Below, piece after piece: positions 34,420 to 43,900 of a stretch of DNA of 64,000 bases (position 1 is the first letter of the stretch; each line of letters opens with the position of its first letter). A program made the translations under genes and the position numbers. This stretch comes from Romeriopsis sp046049545 (GTDB taxonomy: Bacteria; Cyanobacteriota; Cyanobacteriia; Leptolyngbyales; Leptolyngbyaceae). The notes beneath the pieces are model-generated. The model did not search any database. It had not been told where the DNA came from and worked only from the letters and a program-made list of their open reading frames with translations. Where the stretch lies: contig JBJORF010000021.1 of assembly GCA_046049545.1 (NCBI GenBank), positions 16,573 to 80,572 on the forward strand, given 5' to 3'.

Positions 34420-35484
34420 CTAATAGCGAATTCTGGGATCGATGCAGGCGTTAATCAAATCGATCGCCAAACTCGCGATCGTCACAATCACCGCGAAGAA
34501 CACCATAATCCCCTGCACCGTAGCGTAGTCGCGCTGACCGATCGCCGCGTAGAGCCGCTGGGCCAGTCCCGGCCAGGAGAAGGTCACTTCGGTCAGAATT
34601 GCGCCGCCGAACATCGCCGCGATCGTCAGGCCGAGAATCGTCACCACCGGAATCAGCGTATTGCGAAAGGCATGGTTCCAGAGCAGCCGCCGTTCACCAA
34701 TGCCCCGTGCGCGACCCGCTTCGACATAATCCGCTTGCAGCGTTTGCTTCAAATTCACCCGCACAATCCGCTCGAACACGCCGCTGATCAGGACTCCCAG
34801 CGATAAACAGGGCAACGCTAGGTAATGCAGGCTAGTGAAAAATTGCGTCCCATCGCCCTTGAGCAGACTGTCGATCGTGTATAGTCCCGTCGGCCCCTCG
34901 GGAGCCAGCATGGTCGAGGGAAAGCGGGTGCCGAGGGGAAACCAGTTCAGCCCCACGGAGAAGATTAGCTGCAAAATCATCCCAAACCAGAACAGCGGAA
35001 TCGAGTAGGTAATGATGCCAAAAAAACGACTGGCCGCATCGTATTTCGTGCCCGATCGCGAAGCGGCAAATGCCCCGATCGGAATCCCAATCAGCAGCGC
35101 AATCAACAGGCTAAACAGCGCCAGCTCCACCGTTGCCGGAAAATATTCGCCGATCACTTTGGTAATCGCTTCGCCTTTACTCGTATCGCCCAGATTGAAC
35201 TGGAGCCAATGCCATTTGCCTTCCGCATCGGTGACGTTGAATTTGAGAAAAGAACCCAAATAAGCCAGATACTGCACCAGCATCGGTTTGTCGTAGCCCT
35301 TACTGGCCCGTAATTCGGCTTTGAGTTCGGGTGGTGCTTTCGGCCCCAATTCCGCATCGATCGGGTCACCGGGCAAGGCCCGCACAAGGATAAACACCAA
35401 CGTTACCGCAAACCACACCATCAGCGGTGCCAGCATGATCCGCGTCAGGGCGTAGGTCCACAGCGAACTCGATCGGGAGGCCAT
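34420..35484 (-). CDS. Oligopeptide/dipeptide/nickel-type ABC permease (OppB/DppB family)
   Basis: 354 aa from ATG 35484; a GTG five codons earlier is possible. Six membrane helices, first-helix signature FAVTLVFILVRALPGDPIDA and the coupling segment YVEAGRARGIGERRLLWNHAFRN followed by PVVTILGL. Such proteins import peptides or metal chelates with an OppC-type partner, two ATPases and a binding protein. None of these partners is next to it, as is usual for scattered cyanobacterial dpp/opp genes, so the substrate is undetermined. Confidence 0.92.
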   Translation of the reverse strand: MASRSSSLWTYALTRIMLAPLMVWFAVTLVFILVRALPGDPIDAELGPKAPPELKAELRASKGYDKPMLVQYLAYLGSFLKFNVTDAEGKWHWLQFNLGDTSKGEAITKVIGEYFPATVELALFSLLIALLIGIPIGAFAASRSGTKYDAASRFFGIITYSIPLFWFGMILQLIFSVGLNWFPLGTRFPSTMLAPEGPTGLYTIDSLLKGDGTQFFTSLHYLALPCLSLGVLISGVFERIVRVNLKQTLQADYVEAGRARGIGERRLLWNHAFRNTLIPVVTILGLTIAAMFGGAILTEVTFSWPGLAQRLYAAIGQRDYATVQGIMVFFAVIVTIASLAIDLINACIDPRIRY

Positions 35485-35543
35485 AGGGGAAAATCGCACG
35501 ACAATAACTGTCGGTCACTATATCGTGCTTAGCGTGATCTTGT

Positions 35544-36740
35544 TTAGCGGGCCGAGGAAAAGCGCGACGTGGAGAAGCGTCCCAGTAAGCTCACGGGTAG
35601 ACGGGGCTGCTGGAGCACCGATTCATAGAGGGCTTCGACGTGGGTGATGTTGTTACTCAGGGTGTAGCGATCGAGGACGCGCTGCCGTGCTTTTTGGCCC
35701 AAGATCAGACTCAATTCATCATGGTCACGCAGCAAGGGCAGCAGGGTTTGCAGTTGGGTCGAAACGGGCTGGGTGGTGCGCATGATGATGCCTGCGCCAT
35801 CTTCCAGGACTTCACCATCGGCTCCCGCATCGGTGGCGACGATCGCCAGCCCGCAAGCCATGGCCTCCAGTAGCGAGAGGGACAAGCCTTCCACCAAGGA
35901 CGGCAGCATGAAGACATCGGCGCTGCGCAGGATTTCGATCCGCTTCGCTTCTGCGGCGACAAAGCCCATCCACTGAATCCCCAGTTCTTCGCCGTACTGT
36001 GCTTTCAGCGTGGTGAGCAATGGCCCACTGCCCAGCATCAGCAAGCGGCAGTCTTTACCCAACCCTGAAGCCTTCCAAGCCTTTAGCATCGGTTCGACGT
36101 TCTTTTCCGGAGCCATCCGCCCCATGTAGACAAAGACTCGCTTGGCGTTCCAGCGCTGGCGCAGTTGAGTCCGCAATGCGACTGGGGCCGGGGAATATTT
36201 TTCAATGTCCACGCCGTTGGGAATCACAGCGACACGCTCAGCGGGCACCCCGAGTTTGACGAGAAGGTCCTTCTGTAGGTAGGAGAACACGATCGTCCGA
36301 TCGTAGTTTGCCAAAGCGGGTGCGTAGAGCTGATACATCAGATATTGCGTCCCCGAGGCCCAGCTCCGCATTTGATGGTCAAAGGCGGGGTGGAACGTCG
36401 CGACTAAGGGCAAACCCATTTCATCGCAGAGTTCCGGCAGGCGGAAATCGAGGGGGGAAAGGGTCAAGGAAGCGTGAACTAAATCGGGCCGTTTCTTGGT
36501 TAGGGCGCGGGTGAGGACTTTGCTCGATCGAAACTTCGGGATGGTGTAGACCTGCGACTTGAATAGATAAGGAATCGTCACTTCCTGAAAATTTGGGGCG
36601 GTTTCCGGGGCATTTTCTTCTTGGTCGAAGTGAAAGAAGCTGACCTGGTGATCGCGATCGAGCAGGGCATTGGTGACTTCGCGTCCGTAGGTGACGTTGC
36701 CGCAGAAGGGGGATTTCTTACCGAGCCAAGCGATATGCAT
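35544..36740 (-). CDS. GT4-family glycosyltransferase
   Basis: 398 aa from ATG 36740 (MHIAWLGKKSPFCGNVTY). GT-B fold: an N-lobe acceptor site beginning at the glycine-rich CGNVTYGREV, and a C-lobe nucleotide-sugar site with YMGRMAPEKNVEPMLKAWK, GSGPL and the E-x7-E motif PSLVEGLSLSLLEAMACG. I recall close relatives throughout cyanobacteria, so it is probably a core lipid or envelope glycosyltransferase; donor and acceptor are not known. It ends 60 bases before the ABC permease gene. Confidence 0.9.
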   Translation of the reverse strand: MHIAWLGKKSPFCGNVTYGREVTNALLDRDHQVSFFHFDQEENAPETAPNFQEVTIPYLFKSQVYTIPKFRSSKVLTRALTKKRPDLVHASLTLSPLDFRLPELCDEMGLPLVATFHPAFDHQMRSWASGTQYLMYQLYAPALANYDRTIVFSYLQKDLLVKLGVPAERVAVIPNGVDIEKYSPAPVALRTQLRQRWNAKRVFVYMGRMAPEKNVEPMLKAWKASGLGKDCRLLMLGSGPLLTTLKAQYGEELGIQWMGFVAAEAKRIEILRSADVFMLPSLVEGLSLSLLEAMACGLAIVATDAGADGEVLEDGAGIIMRTTQPVSTQLQTLLPLLRDHDELSLILGQKARQRVLDRYTLSNNITHVEALYESVLQQPRLPVSLLGRFSTSRFSSAR

Positions 36741-36913
36741 GGAGAGACTCAAATAAACTGCATCAAAGGGTAATTTCAGCGACGAAGGATTCCAGCCAAG
36801 CGGCGTTTAAGCGCTCTCGACCGGATTATGCCGTGGCTAGAGTATGACGCACTTTCGGGATTTACGCGAGTGGTAATCCCCGATCTGTGGGCGATCCCCT
36901 GGATTGGATGACG

Positions 36914-38311
36914 TTAAGGTGAGTCGATCGGTGTCGCTGTATCCGGAATATCCGGCGAGATGTGAGGCATATCCGGCGAGATGTAAGTGGTCAACGCCAA
37001 GCCCGCCAGCACTAAGCCCGCCAAAATCAAAAAGACGGTCTTCAACCCCAGCGCCGATTCTGCCACCCCCGCCAGGACTAAGGGCAAGGAAAGCGCAATG
37101 TTCACGGCATTATTTTGCAAGCCAAAGACTTTGCCGCGCATGTCTTCCGGCGTTTCTTCCTGAATCGTGGTCTGCATCGGTATCCCAATCAGGGCGGCAC
37201 AAATGCCAATCCAGGCGATCGTACTCAAGCTGGCCCAGAGGCTCATGTGGAAAAAGGCCAATAGGGCGAGCCCGACCGCCATGCCGATCGAGCCGTAGGT
37301 GCCGAGCCGTTGGTTCGAGAGCCGTTGGCCGAAGTTGCCCAGGAGCGTTGCGCCGATCGCCATGCCCACGCCGCCCGCTGAGAGCAGGAAGCCGAACTGT
37401 GAGGACTTAATCTCCGGCATCACCTCCGCCAAGCGCACCGCCAAAACGGAAAGGGCTGCAAAAATCGAGAATAGGATCACCAGCTGAATCAACGCTGCCC
37501 GCACCCGCTTTTGCTCCGCTAGGTAGCGCACCCCATCTTTGATATCCGCGAAGACGTGGGGCTGCACTTGGTTGGGATCGATTTTGGCCTCCCCAGTTTT
37601 CAGCAACAGTAGGATCAACCCGGCGATCGCATAGCCGCCGCCGACCAGGACATCCTTACCAAAGTCAGCAATTTTGAAACCGGAGAACAGATGATCCGCG
37701 ATCGCCAACAGCGGTTCCCCGAGCGCAAAGCCCAGAATCACTGAAATCATCATCGTCGTGGTGTAGAGCGAATTTGCCGGGAGCAGGTCGCGTTTATCGA
37801 CGACTAAGGGAATCGCCGACTGCTCCGCCGGGGCAAAGAACTGAGTCAGGGTGGAAATCAGGAACGTAATGCCCAGCATCAAGGCGAAGCCCACGGGGGT
37901 ATCGCCCCAGGGCTGCCAATTGCTGACCAAGCTCAGCAGCGGCAGAATCGCCAAGACCAATGCACCCCGGAGCAAATTTGTCAGCACGAGAACGGCTTTT
38001 TTCGACCAACGATCGACATAAACTCCCGCGATCGAGCCAAACAGCATCGCCGGAATCGTAAAGGCCACCATAATCGAGGATACCCAACCGCTAATCGCCT
38101 GGTTTTCCTGCTGGAAGCGCCCATCGATCAGCGCAATCATCAGCACCAGATAAACCTTGTCCGCAATCTGCGAAAACACCTGCCCCGACCACAGGGTTAA
38201 AAACTTCCGATTCTTCAAAACTGGCAAAAATCCGCCCGTCGAAGCTTCCGGGGCAGATTCAAGGGCAGTATCGTCTGCGTCACGATTCGGTGTGGGAGTT
38301 GGAAGATTCAT
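36914..38311 (-). CDS. Major facilitator superfamily transporter
   Basis: 465 aa, about 12 membrane helices. N-terminal half has the A-like motif GSIAGVYVDRWSKKAVLVL; the C-terminal half ends with a soluble tail in which ISPDMPH-ISPDIPD is duplicated (a 15-bp sequence repeated at 36949-36963 and 36970-36984). Closest in style to the MFS_3/EntS-like exporters. Its ATG overlaps the TGA of recO by four bases (ATGA), so it is translationally coupled to recO. Substrate unknown. Confidence 0.9.
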   Translation of the reverse strand: MNLPTPTPNRDADDTALESAPEASTGGFLPVLKNRKFLTLWSGQVFSQIADKVYLVLMIALIDGRFQQENQAISGWVSSIMVAFTIPAMLFGSIAGVYVDRWSKKAVLVLTNLLRGALVLAILPLLSLVSNWQPWGDTPVGFALMLGITFLISTLTQFFAPAEQSAIPLVVDKRDLLPANSLYTTTMMISVILGFALGEPLLAIADHLFSGFKIADFGKDVLVGGGYAIAGLILLLLKTGEAKIDPNQVQPHVFADIKDGVRYLAEQKRVRAALIQLVILFSIFAALSVLAVRLAEVMPEIKSSQFGFLLSAGGVGMAIGATLLGNFGQRLSNQRLGTYGSIGMAVGLALLAFFHMSLWASLSTIAWIGICAALIGIPMQTTIQEETPEDMRGKVFGLQNNAVNIALSLPLVLAGVAESALGLKTVFLILAGLVLAGLALTTYISPDMPHISPDIPDTATPIDSP

Positions 38312-39402
38312 TCAAATAACCGAATAGGACGCGCTCGTCGATTGATACCGATAGCTCCGGTTGGGGCGCGCGGCCGCGCGCCCCAAACACAGTCAATAAC
38401 CCACATTAAATATGGAAACAAACAGTAAAACAAACTGTCAATCAAACTGGCCGATCGGATTGGCCGATCGCAATGGTATTGAGCATACTGGCGCAAAATT
38501 CGTTCAATTCTGCGCCAAGCGGTATGCAATGCTTCCCCAGAATAACCAGCATTATCGGAAACCTGGGGCAAAGTTTCCTGTGCTAATTGTTGCATTAAAT
38601 AAAGCTCAATGGCATCGATTAGCAGCATCGTTTGGGGTGCGGATTTCTCGCTATGACGTTGACGGCGATAGCGCGGCAGTTGTGCGATCGTCATCACCCG
38701 GTATTCTCCGATCGCCTCGCGCACCAAGGCAAAGTCCTCGGCTTCCAGCTTCCCGGCCTGAAATTCCGCGCGACTGGTTTCGAGGGCCTTGAGTTGCTCA
38801 TGCAAAGCTGGCAAGCTAATCACCCCGCCGCCTTCAATGCTGAAGCCGACTTGCGCGTCTTCCATTGCCTCCAGGTTGGGTTCCAGCACGGCATTACTGA
38901 TGCTGCATTGCTGTACCTGGGGGGCGAGACCGCCGAGGGCCAGTAACTGATAGACCGCTTGGCTCAGGGCTGGCAAAATCTGTTCGGGTTCGGCGGTGGC
39001 AATGCGGCTCAAATGTTCAGTGAATAAATAATATAGATCCGCTTGGGGCTGTTCGGTCAACGCCTGATGCAAGACGATTTCCGCCAAATACTGACCCGCT
39101 GTGAGCTTGGCCAAGTCACGGGCGAGACCGGGGTAGGATTCGAGGGTTTCGGCTTGGCTGATCCGATGTAGGGATTTGCCTTGGGCCACGAGCAAATCAT
39201 TGACGACGAAGAGGCCGCTCCGACCCCCGAGTTTGGCATTGGGTTTCCGGGCACCAGGGGCGATGAGTCGTAATAGCCCCATTTCCGGGCTGAGGAGCGT
39301 GAGCAACCGATCGCTCTCGCCCATGGGGGTCGCCTTGAGGTTAATCCCAGTGAGCCGAAAGGTCCGACCTGTACCGCCTTTTGCCGCTGTACTTCTCGGC
39401 AT
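38308..39402 (-). CDS. recO: DNA repair protein RecO
   Basis: 364 aa from ATG 39402, five bases after the deoC stop and preceded by AGGGTTAGGG. N-terminal OB-fold FRLTGINLKATPMGESDRLL and LLTLLSPEMGLLRLIAPGAR are RecO hallmarks; the helical domain ends at RILRQYAQYHCDRPIRSASL. RecO loads RecA onto SSB-covered single strands. About 50 residues extend beyond the usual end (from SLIDSLFYCLFPYLM), and part of this tail is encoded by a perfect 26-bp palindrome. The zinc-finger cysteines of many RecO proteins are largely missing. Confidence 0.92.
   Translation of the reverse strand: MPRSTAAKGGTGRTFRLTGINLKATPMGESDRLLTLLSPEMGLLRLIAPGARKPNAKLGGRSGLFVVNDLLVAQGKSLHRISQAETLESYPGLARDLAKLTAGQYLAEIVLHQALTEQPQADLYYLFTEHLSRIATAEPEQILPALSQAVYQLLALGGLAPQVQQCSISNAVLEPNLEAMEDAQVGFSIEGGGVISLPALHEQLKALETSRAEFQAGKLEAEDFALVREAIGEYRVMTIAQLPRYRRQRHSEKSAPQTMLLIDAIELYLMQQLAQETLPQVSDNAGYSGEALHTAWRRIERILRQYAQYHCDRPIRSASLIDSLFYCLFPYLMWVIDCVWGARPRAPTGAIGINRRARPIRLFE
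38361..38386. repeat. Perfect 26-bp GC palindrome
   Basis: Positions 38361-38386: the half-site TTGGGGCGCGCGG is followed directly by its exact complement, with no loop. It lies inside the 3' coding part of recO, upstream of the MFS gene start. Confidence 0.95.
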
Positions 39403-39406
39403 TGCC

Positions 39407-40078
39407 CTAACCCTGCTGCTTCGCAGCACTCAGCCAGGCCACTCCGTAGGAGGTGCCCAATCGCGTTGCCCCTGCCAGCACCAGTTCATAGGCTTGATCC
39501 AGGGTGCGAATGCCGCCAGAAGCCTTCACACCGACCCGATCGCGGGCAATCTGACTGAGCAATCGCACATCCGCTACCGTCGCGCCGCCCTGCCAGCCCG
39601 TGCTGGTTTTGAGAAACTTCGCTCCGGCATCCATGGCAATTTCAGCGGCGAGTTGCTTTTCGGCCTCGGTCAGCACGGCAGTTTCCAAAATCACTTTCAC
39701 CACCAGCCCTGTCGCTTGCACAATATCGGCGATTTCGCGATGTACGCGATCGCTGGCTCCGGATCTCAAGGCCCCCAGATTAATCACCACATCCAATTCG
39801 GTTGCGCCATGCTCTGCGGCTTCCTGGGCTTCGTAGAGCTTAGTCGCCGCCGTATTGAACCCAGTCGGGAAGCCAATCACAGTACAAACCTGGGGGGCTT
39901 TGCGATGTAATTGTGACACGGCTCGCTGAACGTAGCAGGGGGCAATGCACACTGAGGCAAAGCCAAACCGATCGGCTTGGTCACACCATTCATCCACCTG
40001 CTCAAGCGTCGCCCAGGGACTCAGTAGGGAATGGTCAATCAGCGGTGCCAGGTCAATTTCAGCAATGCTTTGCGGCAT
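39407..40078 (-). CDS. deoC: Deoxyribose-phosphate aldolase
   Basis: 223 aa TIM barrel. Cleaves 2-deoxyribose-5-phosphate to glyceraldehyde-3-phosphate and acetaldehyde. Schiff-base lysine is in GAKFLKTSTGW; the second conserved lysine in VGVKASGGIRTL; KVILETAVLT precedes them. It is first gene of a coupled deoC-recO-MFS minus-strand unit. Confidence 0.96.
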   Translation of the reverse strand: MPQSIAEIDLAPLIDHSLLSPWATLEQVDEWCDQADRFGFASVCIAPCYVQRAVSQLHRKAPQVCTVIGFPTGFNTAATKLYEAQEAAEHGATELDVVINLGALRSGASDRVHREIADIVQATGLVVKVILETAVLTEAEKQLAAEIAMDAGAKFLKTSTGWQGGATVADVRLLSQIARDRVGVKASGGIRTLDQAYELVLAGATRLGTSYGVAWLSAAKQQG

Positions 40079-40128
40079 GGGGCGAGGAGTTCAGTACTTG
40101 GTGAATTCAGTCCCCACCAGCATAACGA

Positions 40129-40153
40129 AGGGAGGCACAAACTGTACCTCCCT
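40129..40153. terminator. Hairpin upstream of deoC
   Basis: AGGGAGG-(11-base loop)-CCTCCCT, perfect 7-bp stem about 50 bases upstream of the deoC start. It could end transcription of the small minus-strand secreted-peptide ORF at 40323 or act in the deoC leader; no T-run. Confidence 0.4.
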
Positions 40154-40322
40154 CAACCGTGGTCGCTTGAAACCCTGATCCGTATCCCCCCAAAGCCAAG
40201 TCACCTTGCACCGGCCAATCACAACAAATGCTTGTTGCAATCAAATCAGTCAAATTTCAAAATCCCAGAAATCAATCGCTTCCGAACAGACACTCGAACT
40301 CAATATCACCTCGATCAGCCAT

Positions 40323-40505
40323 CTACCGAGTACCCAGACCTTGAGTGACTGGGGGTGGCGTAGTCGGTTGCGGCACAAAAGCGGCCACCAAAACCCTCGA
40401 AGCATTGTTGCTAGTCGCAGTCGATTGCACTGGTGTCGCAACCAATCCCGAAATCGCAACACCTGTCACAGCACAACAGACAATTTTCAGAGCGGAACTC
40501 ATCAT
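40323..40505 (-). CDS. Possible secreted peptide of 60 residues
   Basis: Residues 1-28 form a good Sec signal (ALKIVCCAVTGVAISGLVAT, cleavage after PVQS or ATS), leaving a short mature peptide ending VPQPTTPPPVTQGLGTR. No family recognised and no strong ribosome site. The coherent signal peptide plus Pro-rich tail makes it more than a random frame, but the call is tentative. Confidence 0.4.
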   Translation of the reverse strand: MMSSALKIVCCAVTGVAISGLVATPVQSTATSNNASRVLVAAFVPQPTTPPPVTQGLGTR

Positions 40506-41388
40506 TTCAGTAACCCAAGCGCTTCACTTAACAATTGATACTAGGTTGGATGCAGGTATTTCTACGGAGGCTTTAGACTTTCTTCAACATCGAGTAGATT
40601 CCGCGTTACACAAGTTTCGCTATCTTCTACAGGCTTGCTGATGGCTTATTGATGCCTTATGGAAACCCAACATCGACTTTGGCAAACACACAGGAACAAA
40701 ACACAAACGACTAGGCTCAGAGGCAGAGGAGAATTCGCAATTACCTCAAGCTCTGATTTCACCCTTCAGCCAACATCACACTTCAAACAACAGGAAGTCA
40801 CAGAAATTCACTCGCGCGGGCGTGTGATTGTATCACAAAGAACAGCAAATTTTGAAAATCAACAGGTTGTTTTCAAGGCTGATGTAATTTACGCTTGCAC
40901 CTCGGAAAAGTTAATCCGGGGAAACCAGGAATCACATCCCAACAGAGAACAGGGCACCTAAGTAAAAACACTGACAAAGCTCAAATTAGCCAAAATTTTA
41001 GGCACATGGGCACGCAGGATTTTCTACAAAGCCTTACGTATCAGAGTGACAGAGATCACACGACTAGGTTGTGTCTAGTGTCGCGAATGAAAAAAATTTT
41101 TGATGAGTGGGTATGACAGTTTTCGAGCTGTCACAGCTTCAGATCGATGAGTCGATGTTGCGGAATGCCACGGGTTGACAAGTATTAGCAAATCGTCGTG
41201 TAGCCTTTGTTGACTGGCTTTAATGGAGCAGATCGCAAGACTATAAGCAGCTTACGCGGACAAATGCACGATCGATGCCGCTGAATCATGCGCGGGGAAA
41301 ATGTGCCAATTCATGACCCTTCGAGTTCGGGATCCCCGTATTTCTACGACGCTAGATGTGGCGGATCATTCCAGTACGGTCGAACGAC
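40506..41388. other. AT-richer gene-free region upstream of chlP
   Basis: About 880 bases (1071 up to the chlP start) with visibly lower GC than the neighbouring genes and no protein-like frame; a 100-codon frame at 40659-40961 has no family features and skewed composition. A TGACAG/CTGTCA hairpin lies at 41114-41133. I see no tRNA. It may carry a regulatory RNA or the remains of a lost gene. Confidence 0.4.
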
Positions 41389-41416
41389 TTGACTTTTGCC
41401 GGATCCGCAATAATGA
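41389..41416 (+). promoter_or_regulatory. Candidate chlP promoter
   Basis: TTGACT at 41389-41394, 16-base spacer, TAATGA at 41411-41416; about 160 bases upstream of the chlP start. Spacing is one base short and the -10 is weak. Confidence 0.3.
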
Positions 41417-41576
41417 TTGATGCCTGATTGCGGCGATCGCGACCCGCATCTAGGTCAAGGGATCGTCACGAATCCTGAATCAATTATTAAGCTCTGTTGC
41501 AATCTGCTTCAGGCCGTCAAAACGCCCGTGATAGGATGCATGGGTATCTTTTTTTGAAACGTTTGGAGAAAAGGCT

Positions 41577-42797
41577 TTGGCACTACGGGTAGCTGTTGTA
41601 GGTGGAGGTCCCGCCGGAGCTTGTGCGGCGGAGGTACTCGCAAAGGCGGGTATTGAAACATTTTTAATCGAACGCAAATTAGATAACGTGAAGCCCTGTG
41701 GTGGTGCGATTCCCCTCTGCATGGTGCAGGAATTTGACCTACCGGAGTCGATCATCGATCGCAAAGTCCGCAAGATGAAGATGATTTCGCCGTCGAACAT
41801 CGAAGTGGACATCGGTCAGACGCTTAAGGACGATGAGTACATCGGCATGGTGCGTCGGGAGGTGTTTGATGACTTCCTGCGCCAGCGGGCGGCGAGCCTC
41901 GGCGCACAACTGATCAATGGCACCATGTACAAGCTGGAAATCCCTACAACCAGCAATGGCAAGTATGTGCTGAACTATGCCGACCACTCCAACGGGATTG
42001 AAGGTGAAGATAAGCGTCTGGAAGTGGACTTGGTGATCGGCGCGGACGGCGCGAACTCGCGGGTGGCCAAAGCGATCGATGCGGGCGACTACAACTACGC
42101 GATCGCGTTCCAAGAGCGGATCATGATTCCGCCGGACAAGATGGAGTATTACCAAGACCTGGCGGAAATGTACGTCGGGGATGACGTGTCGCCGGACTTC
42201 TACGCTTGGGTATTCCCGAAGTATGACCACGTTGCGGTGGGTACGGGGACGATGAAACCAAACCAGGCGAAGATCAAGCAGTTACAGGCGGGGATTCGGG
42301 CCCGTGCGGCCTCGAAGATTCGCGGCGGGAAGATCATCCGCGTCGAAGCGCATCCGATTCCGGAGCATCCGCGTCCGCGTCGGGTCGTCGGTCGGGTCGC
42401 CTTGGTGGGTGATGCGGCAGGTACCGTAACCAAGTCTTCCGGTGAGGGGATTTACTTCGCGGCGAAGTCGGCGCGGATGTGTGCCGAGGCGATCGTTGAG
42501 TTCTCTGAAAAGGGTGCGCGGGTGCCGACGGAGGCCGATCTGAAGGTCTACCTGAAGCGCTGGGACAAGATGTATGGGACAACCTACTTGGTGCTGGACA
42601 TCTTGCAGCGCGTGTTCTATCGCACCGACGCGACCCGTGAAGCGTTTGTCGAGATGTGTTCGGATATCGATGTGCAGAAGCTGACCTTTGACAGCTATCT
42701 GTATAAGACGGTAACTCCGGCGAATCCGCTGACGCAGATGAAGATTACCGCGAAGACGATCGGTAGTTTGATTCGTGGGAATGCTTTGGCACCCTAG
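41577..42797 (+). CDS. chlP: Geranylgeranyl diphosphate/chlorophyll reductase ChlP
   Basis: 406 aa. Reduces geranylgeranyl to phytyl for chlorophyll and tocopherol. FAD-binding VAVVGGGPAGACAAEVLAKA, the family motif KPCGGAIP, LEVDLVIGADGANSRVAKAI and RVALVGDAAGTVTKSSGEGIY are all present. The start is a TTG at 41577, supported by GGAG nine bases before it and by the first residues needed for the FAD fold; no ATG is available in the right place. Confidence 0.96.
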   Translation: MALRVAVVGGGPAGACAAEVLAKAGIETFLIERKLDNVKPCGGAIPLCMVQEFDLPESIIDRKVRKMKMISPSNIEVDIGQTLKDDEYIGMVRREVFDDFLRQRAASLGAQLINGTMYKLEIPTTSNGKYVLNYADHSNGIEGEDKRLEVDLVIGADGANSRVAKAIDAGDYNYAIAFQERIMIPPDKMEYYQDLAEMYVGDDVSPDFYAWVFPKYDHVAVGTGTMKPNQAKIKQLQAGIRARAASKIRGGKIIRVEAHPIPEHPRPRRVVGRVALVGDAAGTVTKSSGEGIYFAAKSARMCAEAIVEFSEKGARVPTEADLKVYLKRWDKMYGTTYLVLDILQRVFYRTDATREAFVEMCSDIDVQKLTFDSYLYKTVTPANPLTQMKITAKTIGSLIRGNALAP

Positions 42798-42830
42798 AGT
42801 TATCGGATCAGACCAGTGAGTTAATCGGTG

Positions 42831-42860
42831 AATGGGATGGGTCGTTGGGCCTGTCCCATT
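42831..42860 (+). terminator. chlP terminator
   Basis: AATGGGA ... TCCCATT stem followed by TTCG, 33 bases after the chlP stop. Confidence 0.5.
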
Positions 42861-42988
42861 TTCGATCAGCAGCGTGAAACTTGCTTAAGCCAAACTAGAT
42901 TCATCCTTTTAGAATATTAAAACTGTCCGATTTTGCCCACAAGTTGGTGAAATCAAGAAATTAGCTTCAAAGTTATGAGAGTTTTAGT

Positions 42989-43900
42989 ATGAATGATCTT
43001 CTGGGAATGGCAGTTTGTGATGAGTGCAATTCTCGCATTCGCGTTTTCAAACGCCATGAATCGCTAATTGGGAAAACTGTCCGTTGTCCCAAATGTCACA
43101 CTAACTTTACACTCACATTGGAAACCCCAACCAATAGTGACATAATCGCTGTGGAAGCGGAGCAAGAAGAAGAGAAGCAGCGTAAGAAGAAACGTTCCAA
43201 GGATGAAATTCGCGCATCACACATCACAACAGCGTTAGAGGGATTTCGCGCGCTACATGGTCGATTGAAGGAAATCGCCCAGGCTTCAAGTAGTTCGGAG
43301 GAGCAGGTGCGGATTTGGTGTGTTGACGCACTGAAAACCGCACTCGGATTCAATCATGCTCAAATTGACACAGAGCTAAAGGCGTTGAATGGCCGAGTCG
43401 ATATTGCAATTAAGCTGGGTGACACGGTTCAAATGATTATTGAATGTAAGAATGTCCGGTCAAAGTTGAAGAATAGTGTGCGTGATCAGGCAGGAAGTTA
43501 TGCCACAACCTTGTCGGCACCTTGGGCCGTCGTGACGAATGGTGACATCTGGAAGCTCTACCGCGTCACGCCACAACCTGGGAAAACGCCCCGAATGGAT
43601 TTGGTATTTGATATTGCACTGTTAGATGAAGACGGGATCAGTGAAAGCGACGCTGAAAACCTCTATCTACTATCCAGTCGGGCTTTAACTTCAGGCGATA
43701 CAGAGAGTGAGTATCATAATGTGCGTTCTACCTCTGCACCTAAGATCTATGACGCTTTATTTTCAGAGCGCGTCCTTGATGCCATGCGGTTGGAACTGAC
43801 GCAGACTTACAAATCGGAAACGAATCAAAATGTCAAGATTACCAATGAGGATGCAAAAGCGGCAATGCATGATCTAGTTACTCCGCTTGACCTTGGATAA
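42989..43900 (+). CDS. Zinc-ribbon protein with HsdR_N-like (PD-D/ExK) nuclease domain
   Basis: 303 aa. Residues 8-45 are an MJ0042-like zinc ribbon (CDECNSRIRVFKRHESLIGK, then CPKC). A charged linker rich in E/K/R spans residues 58-75. Residues about 95-220 look like the type I restriction HsdR N-terminal fold: EEQVRIWCVDALKTALGF, GRVDIAIKLGDTVQMIIECK with the D and E-x-K catalytic positions, then WAVVTNGDIWKLYRV. No motor, specificity or methylase gene is adjacent, so it is a solo nuclease candidate rather than part of a complete restriction system. It is followed by a DUF6888/DUF6887-like pair. Function not established. Confidence 0.75.
   Translation: MNDLLGMAVCDECNSRIRVFKRHESLIGKTVRCPKCHTNFTLTLETPTNSDIIAVEAEQEEEKQRKKKRSKDEIRASHITTALEGFRALHGRLKEIAQASSSSEEQVRIWCVDALKTALGFNHAQIDTELKALNGRVDIAIKLGDTVQMIIECKNVRSKLKNSVRDQAGSYATTLSAPWAVVTNGDIWKLYRVTPQPGKTPRMDLVFDIALLDEDGISESDAENLYLLSSRALTSGDTESEYHNVRSTSAPKIYDALFSERVLDAMRLELTQTYKSETNQNVKITNEDAKAAMHDLVTPLDLG

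Noticed and set aside
40659..40961. 100-codon plus-strand frame in the gap before chlP
   Set aside because: No hydrophobic core pattern, no ribosome site, Thr/Gln/Ser-rich noise; kept as non-coding.
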